Shown one piece after another: positions 26,606-32,471 of a stretch of 32,471 nucleotides of DNA (position 1 is its first letter; the number at the start of each line of letters is the position of its first letter). Origin of the DNA: Paenibacillus pectinilyticus (GTDB lineage: Bacteria > Bacillota > Bacilli > Paenibacillales > NBRC-103111); the NCBI RefSeq assembly GCF_001700435.1, contig NZ_LYPC01000023.1, forward strand, positions 1 through 32,471, written 5' to 3'. A model generated the notes under the pieces. It was given only the letters and a program-made list of their open reading frames with translations. It did no database searches and was not told where the DNA came from. The position numbers and the translations under genes were made by a program.

Positions 26606-27275
26606 TTACCTGACTCTTGCCCCTGCTGCGCTAACAGGAATAACAAACGACACGGTTGTTCCTTCACCAGGCTTACTGACAATAGACAAACCACGACCAT
26701 ACAACTGAGTTAATCGTTGATTCGTATTGGCGATGCCAATATGCTGCCCTTGCCCAGCTCAGAATGAACTGTCAATGTGCCGCCGTGTAAGTCCACTAAG
26801 TGCCTGTAAATGCTTAGCCCAAGTCCAATGCCTCTACCAGCGCTTATCCCGTAAGCCCCTTGCTCATAGGGGAGGAATGCTCGAGACTGTGTTTCATCAT
26901 CCATCCCGACACCGGTATCCGATACATGGATAATGACATGTGCATCCTTAGTTTCAGCGGAAACCGAGATTATTCCTTTTTCAGTGTATTTAAGAGCGTT
27001 ATGTACGAGGTTATACAAAATTTGTACAAGTCTCTTCTCATCCGCCATAACCAATGGCATGGTTTCTGAGATATCCATTTGAAGCAGGATGGGCTTGCCT
27101 TCTACCATGACTTTAGCATAGCGATGACACCTAAGACGGTTGATTGAATCTTAATAGGCTCTCGTTGGAGCGAAATGCGGTGTTCTTGGAGCTGAACGAC
27201 ATCAAGAAGATCCCCAATCATATGTGACATGCGTCGGCTAATGGAACCGCCTAGGACGAGTTCGTTTTAATGAGA
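26606..27275 (-). pseudogene. Broken hybrid histidine kinase gene
   Basis: Reading leftward, a HisKA-type segment (RRMSHMIGDLLDVVQLQEHR) runs to GVIAMLK, where one missing base shifts the frame. The next frame (26710-27108) continues as an HATPase with N-box LVHNALKYTE, DTGVGMDD and GRGIGLGLS, up to SELGKGS. There the sequence jumps into the tail of a second, LytS/YesM-type ATPase (GIANTNQRLTQLYGRG, KPGEGTTVSFVIPV) ending with TAA at 26606. The N-terminal sensor is missing altogether. The two ATPase tails could derive from one long hybrid kinase with an internal deletion, or from two genes fused by deletion. Not functional as it stands. Confidence 0.8.
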
Positions 27276-27464
27276 TCCAACTTCTATCTGCTGTCTGAAT
27301 GATTCACTACGAGGGAATTTGTTTCATTCTAAAAATTCCCCTATACGAAGTAGAAATTGTCCTATTTTTGATAGTCGGGGGTATGGTATAACTAGTCTGC
27401 GTACTCGATAGAAAGCGTTTTCATTTCGGTGAGTACAATAATAATCTATGAGGTGAAAGCGTAT
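27276..27464. other. Leader region of the lyase gene
   Basis: No gene is seen. The segment contains TTGTCC (27357-27362) and TATAAC (27387-27392) as poorly spaced promoter-like boxes, and a clear cre-like site listed separately. Confidence 0.4.
27409..27424. promoter_or_regulatory. CcpA cre site upstream of the PL7 lyase gene
   Basis: TAGAAAGCGTTTTCAT matches the catabolite-responsive element consensus WTGNAARCGNWWWCAW at all but one position (A for T). It lies 40 bases before the start codon, downstream of the likely -10 region. That fits roadblock-type glucose repression of a polysaccharide-degrading enzyme. Confidence 0.7.
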
Positions 27465-30400
27465 ATGTTAAAACGAAATTCCAAATGTTTCCTTAGTCTT
27501 ATACTTGTCATTGCAATCGTTTTTTCGATGTTTCCGACTTTTCCGTCATCTGTGGCTTATGCTGCCGTATCCAACTTACTGCCTACTAAACTAACATTAA
27601 ACAACGGTACCAATAACGGGAACATTAAGGCTAGCTCCCAAAATGGCACTAGAACAGCAGCCAATATCGGTGGAATTGTCACTTGGACGCTTGGGGCAAA
27701 TACCGTTTACGCTGCAAGTGGTTCTTCTAATTTATGGGTAGCCATTGATCTTGGTTCTTCTAGTAAAATAGAAGGTTTTAACTTTCACACGACTGCAATC
27801 GATACCAATACGATAAACCGTAGTACCCAGTATGAAGTAAGTTATTCAAATGACATTTCACCTACATCGCCTTGGAATAAACTTTCCACCACACCTTCCA
27901 ATAGCGCGATAACGTTTTCACCAACAGCTAACGGATGGACTAGCGCTGCGATTGTACCTACCAATGTTGCAGCTGGCACTGTTACGAATGGAACTTACAG
28001 TTGGAGTTCTGACCCTAACATTAATAGTGGCTTTTACACATCAAACTTAACGTTTACTGCTCCAATTACAGCACGCTATATTTTGATTAATTATACTTTA
28101 AAACCCTCTCCTGCTACCGGTCAACTAGGTATTGGACTCTTACAAATAATACCCCCTGTAACGCTTTCTTCTTCATCAGGAACTTTTTATAAATCATTGC
28201 AAAATACAGTAGCTACTGCTGTTTATCTTGATAGCGCTTCAAGTTTTACAGGGATTACCAATGGTTCCAACACGCTTGCGCAAGGTAGTGATTATACGGT
28301 TGATGTAGACAATGTTGTTACATTATCAAACACCTACTTAAACAGTCTTAGTGGGAGCTACAATTTAAGCTTTAATTTTGCATCAACGCAAGGTTCGTCA
28401 TCCCTACCCTACTTACTAACAGTCGTAGCAGCGGCCGACTCTTCCCTTTCGTCTCAAGGTGCTATTTATATTCCTATGTCGCCTTCTACAATATCAACAA
28501 CAATGAATCTCAATAGCAACACGTTTACAAACATTAGTGAGGGTACGACAAGTATACCTGAAGAGGCTTATGTACGATCAGGTAATACGATTACCTTTGA
28601 TCCCAGTTATTTAAACACACTGAGTATGGGAGTTCACGCTTTTATCTTTAACTTTAATCAGGGGAATCCGCAGAAATTTATGCTTACCCTATCGGGCAAA
28701 CCTCCTGCCGCCAACATTGATTATCGCTATTGGACTTTGCAGGAGCCACTCCCTGGAGGAGCAGGTCAAACATCACAAGCCTTACAAGCAGGCTATGCTG
28801 ATCCCTATTTCTACGTTGGGTCAGATGGAAGCCAAGTCTTTATGGACACCGCTGTGGGGGGGACAACACCCGGCTCGGCCCATCCTCGCAGTGAGCTAAG
28901 GGAATATGATCCTATAGCGGGAACAGACGCAGGTTGGTCGCCTACTGGGGCTAACGAAATGACGAGCACGGTTGCTGTTGCAACTCTTGGAACTTCAGGC
29001 GGTGTAGGTTGGACTACCATTGGGCAAGTTTTTGATCCAAGTGTAACAACCTTGTGCGAACTCGAGTATGGATATGACCCTGCTCGTCCCAATAGTAATA
29101 TTCGCATCCTGTATGAACCAAGTGGTATAAATGCAATAGGGTACCAGTATATTCCTGTTAAAATTCCGTTAAATCAGTATTTCACATATAGGATGGCCCT
29201 TAATGAAGGTGTGCTATCCGTTTATATAAACGGCGCCTTGATATTTAATGGACAAACAGCCAGTCCTAGCCAGGTTATACCGTCTAATCATCTGTACTAC
29301 TTTAAAGCCGGTAACTACGATCAAACTGCCACAAACGGCGATGTGAATTATGTTCCATACACCGTTGTTCAGTTTAAATCGATAAACGTATATCACGCTC
29401 CAACAGTTTCCAGTAATGCGGACTTGAGCTCACTTACGTTGTCTGACGGCACGCTAAATCCTGCATTTGCAGCCGGTACAACGAGTTATACTTCCAGTGT
29501 GGCTAATCGTGTTTCGAGTGTAAGCGTAACAGCAAATATATATGATAGTACCGCGACGATGACTGTAAATGGAATTACGACCGCATCAGGTCAGGCAAGC
29601 GCAGCAGTTAACTTGCATGTAGGTGACAACGTTATCCCGATTGTGGTGACAGCGCAGAATGGCGAAACGAAGACGTACAGTGTGTCAGTGAATCGTGCAT
29701 CTAGCAGCAGTGATGGCGGCTACGTTGCCCCACCTTTAAGCGAAACCAAGGTGACCTCGACAAACGGTAATCTGACACTTCCTGCAGGCAGGGCAGGTGA
29801 AGTAAGTTTGGGAACTGAGGTTACTATCACGATTCCTGCCGGTACATCAGACAGAGATCTGATAGTAACGATTGAGAAAGTGCCGGACACAATAAAGCAG
29901 CAACTCTTGACAGGTGAAAAAGAAGTTCTTGCCAGCCCGATCTATGAGATTCTGAAAAATTTCTCGGAGAATTTTAGCAAACCTGTAACGTTAAGCTTTG
30001 CATTCGATCCGTCAACCGTGAAGGACGGTCAAAAGGTGTCGGTGTTCTATTACGACGAAGGCAAGAAAGTTTGGGTGGAAGTGCCAGGCGGTAAGGTGAG
30101 CGGCAATCAAATTTCCGTAGCAGTCGATCACTTTACGAAATATGCGGTATTTGCCGTTGAGCAAGTCGCTGAGAAGCCGTCAACAGACACGAAGCAGGAG
30201 GTTCGCTTTAGCGATATCGCCGGACACTGGGCAGAGGCTAATCTCAAACAAGCGGTGATCAGCGGAATCGTAAACGGTTATCCAGATGGTACGTTTAATC
30301 CCAATGGTATGGTGACGCGCGCGGAATTTGCGGTGATGCTGATGAATGGATTGAAGCCGCAAGGAGATGGAAAGGAACTCACCTTCACAGATTCGGCGAA

Positions 30401-30740
30401 GATCGGATCCTGGGCACAGAAAGCGGTCACGCAAGCGGTCCAAGGGCACATCATTTCGGGCTATGAGGATGGCAGCTTCCGTCCGAATGCAGAAATTACA
30501 CGTGCTGAGATGGCTGTGATGATCGTGGGTGCATTGAAACTCACGGTCGAAACGAGCCCTTCAACTGGCTTCGCGGACGACAAGGATGTTCCTTCTTGGG
30601 CGAAAGGTGCGGTAGCGGCGTTGAAGAAACAAAACCTTGTAGAAGGCAAAGACGCCAACCAATTCGCTCCTATGGCTTCAACAACAAGAGCCGAGGCTGT
30701 GACGGTAATTCTGAACATGCTAGCTCAAAAGAGTAAATAA
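27465..30740 (+). CDS. SLH-anchored multidomain polysaccharide lyase family 7 (alginate lyase-like) protein
   Basis: A 1091-residue exported surface protein. In order: signal peptide (about 1-34, ending near VAYAA); discoidin-like region (about 40-225); two CBM_X2-like modules (about 229-318 and 322-410); a PL7 alginate-lyase domain (about 416-645) with RSELR at 475-479 and YYFKAGNYDQ; a cadherin-like beta-sandwich (about 655-750); a ZU5-like module (about 765-895); and three SLH domains (about 914-1090), each with TRAE, binding pyruvylated wall polymer. PL7 enzymes cleave alginate or similar uronides by beta-elimination. The usual QIH active-site motif reads QVF here (after WTTIG), so the His is lost. 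The start at 27465 has GAGGTGA 8 bases upstream; the upstream in-frame GTG lacks a signal-peptide-like start. Confidence 0.88.
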   Translation: MLKRNSKCFLSLILVIAIVFSMFPTFPSSVAYAAVSNLLPTKLTLNNGTNNGNIKASSQNGTRTAANIGGIVTWTLGANTVYAASGSSNLWVAIDLGSSSKIEGFNFHTTAIDTNTINRSTQYEVSYSNDISPTSPWNKLSTTPSNSAITFSPTANGWTSAAIVPTNVAAGTVTNGTYSWSSDPNINSGFYTSNLTFTAPITARYILINYTLKPSPATGQLGIGLLQIIPPVTLSSSSGTFYKSLQNTVATAVYLDSASSFTGITNGSNTLAQGSDYTVDVDNVVTLSNTYLNSLSGSYNLSFNFASTQGSSSLPYLLTVVAAADSSLSSQGAIYIPMSPSTISTTMNLNSNTFTNISEGTTSIPEEAYVRSGNTITFDPSYLNTLSMGVHAFIFNFNQGNPQKFMLTLSGKPPAANIDYRYWTLQEPLPGGAGQTSQALQAGYADPYFYVGSDGSQVFMDTAVGGTTPGSAHPRSELREYDPIAGTDAGWSPTGANEMTSTVAVATLGTSGGVGWTTIGQVFDPSVTTLCELEYGYDPARPNSNIRILYEPSGINAIGYQYIPVKIPLNQYFTYRMALNEGVLSVYINGALIFNGQTASPSQVIPSNHLYYFKAGNYDQTATNGDVNYVPYTVVQFKSINVYHAPTVSSNADLSSLTLSDGTLNPAFAAGTTSYTSSVANRVSSVSVTANIYDSTATMTVNGITTASGQASAAVNLHVGDNVIPIVVTAQNGETKTYSVSVNRASSSSDGGYVAPPLSETKVTSTNGNLTLPAGRAGEVSLGTEVTITIPAGTSDRDLIVTIEKVPDTIKQQLLTGEKEVLASPIYEILKNFSENFSKPVTLSFAFDPSTVKDGQKVSVFYYDEGKKVWVEVPGGKVSGNQISVAVDHFTKYAVFAVEQVAEKPSTDTKQEVRFSDIAGHWAEANLKQAVISGIVNGYPDGTFNPNGMVTRAEFAVMLMNGLKPQGDGKELTFTDSAKIGSWAQKAVTQAVQGHIISGYEDGSFRPNAEITRAEMAVMIVGALKLTVETSPSTGFADDKDVPSWAKGAVAALKKQNLVEGKDANQFAPMASTTRAEAVTVILNMLAQKSK

Positions 30741-30755
30741 AACTTTGGTGAAATT

Positions 30756-30805
30756 AGGTTATTCTAAAGGCGGCTGAGCAGGCTGCTTGCAGAATAATCT
30801 TTTTT
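30756..30805 (+). terminator. Rho-independent terminator
   Basis: AGGTTATTCT (30756-30765) pairs with AGAATAATCT (30791-30800) with one mismatch, enclosing a smaller GC-rich hairpin, and ends in T6. It lies 15 bases after the lyase gene. Confidence 0.8.
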
Positions 30806-30904
30806 CATGTTTTCAAATGAGCTTCATGACTCCATTCATTGATTTTAAGCCGGTGTCTTAACGGCTATTGTGGATACGCCATAAATTTCTATGACAAGCG
30901 ACTC

Positions 30905-30932
30905 TTCAAATGGGAGCGTTTCGTAGTATAAT
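30905..30932 (+). promoter_or_regulatory. Probable yhaM promoter
   Basis: A perfect TATAAT at 30927-30932, 28 bases before the start codon, with a weak TTCAAA 16 bases upstream as -35. Confidence 0.5.
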
Positions 30933-30960
30933 GTTCCTATTGATCAATGGAGGCACGCAA

Positions 30961-31917
30961 ATGACGTTAATTAAACAGCTACAAGCACCAGATGATTTTA
31001 CTGGGTTTTACTTGATTAAAGAGTTGGATGTTAAACAAACGAACACTACGCCTGCGAAGGATTTCATGGATATCGTACTTTGCGACGCAAGCGGGCAAGT
31101 ATCCGCGAAAATGTGGGACGTCAGCGCCGCTGATAAAGAAACCTTTTTCCCGATGACATTGGTAAAAGTACAGGGTGTCGTTCAAATGTACCGCGAACGG
31201 CTTCAGGTGAAAATCGTGAAAATCCGCAAAGCGCTGCCGGATGATGGTGTACAAATCACGGATTTTATTCGTTCTGCACCTATCAGTCCAGCCGATCTTA
31301 TTCATACCATTAACGGTGTTTTGGCTAGTATTACGAACCCGACGATGCAATCGATTGTTGCATTTTGCGTGGCGAAAGTGGGAGACAAACTGGATCATTA
31401 TCCAGCTGCCAAAACCCATCATCATGCCTATTTCGCAGGGCTTGCGTATCATATCGTGCGGATGTTGGAGCTTGGCGAGTTTGTTTGCAAACAGCGGCCG
31501 TTTCTCAATCCGGATTTGATCAAAGCGGGCATCATCCTTCATGATATTGCGAAGCCTGAGGAAATGATTGCGCAGCTGGGCATTGTGTCCGACTATAGCG
31601 TGCAAGGCAAGCTGCTTGGTCATATTTCAATGGCCTCCAATTGGATTACAGAGGCAGCGATCCATCTAGGATTAGATCTCCAATCGGATCTCGTCATTGG
31701 CTTGCAGCATATAGTGTTGTCACACCATAATTTGCCGGAGTGGGGAAGCCCTGTACTGCCGCAGTTGCCGGAGGCTGTAGCGCTGCATTACATCGATTCG
31801 ATGGATGCCAAGCTGCAAATGGTTGAGGATACGCTGCTCGTTACACCGGAATCCGAGCCGTGGACGCCGATGATTCGCGGATTAGAGAATAAGGCGATGT
31901 ATCGATTGAAACTTTAG
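30961..31917 (+). CDS. yhaM: 3'-5' exoribonuclease YhaM
   Basis: A 318-residue cytoplasmic nuclease close to the usual YhaM length (about 314). An N-terminal OB-fold nucleic-acid-binding part (about 10-90, with KMWDVSAADKE) precedes an HD domain: HHH at 153-155 (KTHHHAYFAG), His194-Asp195 in IILHDIAKPEEM, and later His residues in LQHIVLSHHNLPEWG, which together coordinate Mn. YhaM trims short single-stranded RNA ends and also acts on DNA. The start at 30961 has GGAGG 7 bases upstream; the earlier in-frame start overlaps the promoter. It is a single-gene unit flanked by terminators. Confidence 0.95.
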   Translation: MTLIKQLQAPDDFTGFYLIKELDVKQTNTTPAKDFMDIVLCDASGQVSAKMWDVSAADKETFFPMTLVKVQGVVQMYRERLQVKIVKIRKALPDDGVQITDFIRSAPISPADLIHTINGVLASITNPTMQSIVAFCVAKVGDKLDHYPAAKTHHHAYFAGLAYHIVRMLELGEFVCKQRPFLNPDLIKAGIILHDIAKPEEMIAQLGIVSDYSVQGKLLGHISMASNWITEAAIHLGLDLQSDLVIGLQHIVLSHHNLPEWGSPVLPQLPEAVALHYIDSMDAKLQMVEDTLLVTPESEPWTPMIRGLENKAMYRLKL

Positions 31918-31930
31918 GAAATACATGAAG

Positions 31931-31987
31931 AGCTGTTCTTGTGTAGAGAAATCTACGTGGGGACGGCTTTTTCATTTGAAAAAGCCG
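31931..31987 (+). terminator. Terminator overlapping an alternative perfect hairpin
   Basis: The first stem pairs AGCTGTTC..TGTAGA (31931-31946) with TCTACGT..GGACGGCT (31952-31968), with T5 after it. A second hairpin, CGGCTTTTTC (31964-31973) with GAAAAAGCCG (31978-31987), is perfect over 10 bp and shares bases with the first. Only one can form at a time. Confidence 0.7.
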
Positions 31988-32050
31988 GTTAGAGTGAGTT
32001 TGGTTAGATTGAGTTTGGTTTGGATTGTATTGGATTGTATTGGATTGGTG
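31988..32050. repeat. G/T-rich low-complexity tandem repeat
   Basis: Two copies of GAGTTTGGTT-like sequence followed by two and a half exact 10-bp copies of TGGATTGTAT (32021, 32031, 32041). No coding signal. Confidence 0.7.
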
Positions 32051-32108
32051 TAGTGTGTTCATCGAGAGCAGTTGTGTAATGATCTGATATAGCGGGTTAG
32101 AGAAGGGA

Positions 32109-32305
32109 TTTAGCTGTAAAAAGTACAGCTAAAATGGTGCGATTTGCTGATTTATTTGAAATAAATGTAAAATGTACAGTTAATTTCAATGGAATCAACC
32201 AGAAATGCCTGAAAGTGAGGAATTAGATACATGTTTTCCAGCTATTCATACATTCCGGCGTAATATCTTAAAAATAACTGTACATTTTCCAGTTAAAATG
32301 GAGTG
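32109..32305. repeat. A/T-rich ~51-bp intergenic repeats with CTGTACATTTT core
   Basis: Two direct units start TGTAAAAWGTACAGYTAA at 32115 and 32166 (51 bp apart). Two more lie in the opposite orientation around 32235 and 32276, with the core AACTGTACATTTTCCAGTT. The first forms a perfect hairpin TTTAGCTGTA/TACAGCTAAA (32109-32133). No gene is seen in this stretch. Confidence 0.7.
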
Positions 32306-32370
32306 GCAGTAGATGGGCGGCAGATGGACAGCCAGCGACTATAGGGGACAGCCGAACTTCCCACCATATC

Positions 32371-32471
32371 TGCTTTTGTCATGCTCCGCGCATCATCGCT
32401 CCGCCACATCAGCTCTGTCATGCTCCGCGTATCATCGGCCAATCATCAGCTCTGTCATGCTCCGCGCATCA
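32371..32471. repeat. Tandem repeat of 37-39 bp running off the window end
   Basis: TGTCATGCTCCGCG recurs at 32377, 32416 and 32453, followed by YATCATCG and a variable joint. The array continues past the edge, so copy number is unknown. Confidence 0.8.

Noticed and set aside
26370..27290. Insertion sequence as cause of the broken region
   Set aside because: No transposase fragments, terminal inverted repeats or target duplications were seen, so deletion is the simpler explanation.

Overview
The window looks like a chromosomal segment of a Paenibacillus-type, endospore-forming Firmicute. The evidence is a SpoVR/YhbH sporulation pair, strong AGGAGG-type ribosome binding sites, a YhaM exoribonuclease, a B. 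subtilis-like pncA-pncB pair, a large SLH-anchored secreted polysaccharide lyase, a copper-amine-oxidase-like stalk domain protein and abundant intergenic repeat families. Genus is inferred from the gene repertoire, not proven.

Layout. (1) 1-8666: trhO (tRNA uridine hydroxylase) and a 1266-residue hybrid histidine kinase read leftward. A methyl-accepting chemotaxis protein, a DUF3298/stalk-domain secreted protein and a small SPW membrane protein read rightward. (2) 8667-11980: a 13-bp minisatellite, the NAD-salvage operon pncA-pncB, then two abutting tandem arrays with periods of 51 and 52 bp. (3) 11881-16411: an aldo/keto reductase, a membrane-anchored phosphodiester glycosidase-family protein (leftward), a 70-residue unknown (leftward) and a two-gene ABC-2 exporter. 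(4) 16412-19411: a degenerate repeat block, then yhbH-spoVR read leftward with a 4-nt overlap. (5) 19597-26370: a three-gene, translationally coupled operon encoding a MukF/MukE/MukB-like SMC complex of the Wadjet (JetABC) type, a plasmid-defence machine. No JetD nuclease gene follows. Instead jetC is abutted by the last ~45 codons of a Uma2-family endonuclease and a broken histidine-kinase gene. (6) 27409-32471: a CcpA-type cre site, a 1091-residue multidomain PL7 (alginate-lyase-like) surface protein, yhaM, and several intergenic repeat families to the window end.

How the genes relate. PncA makes nicotinate and PncB converts it to the NAD precursor NaMN. The histidine kinase and MCP are divergent and share a 165-bp control region. 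YhbH and SpoVR are co-translated and act in sporulation. JetA, JetB and JetC should assemble into one ring-shaped ATPase that recognises circular DNA, and the missing cleaving subunit is the most notable feature. The lyase carries sugar-binding-type modules, a lyase fold and cell-wall anchors in one chain; its usual active-site His appears to be Phe.
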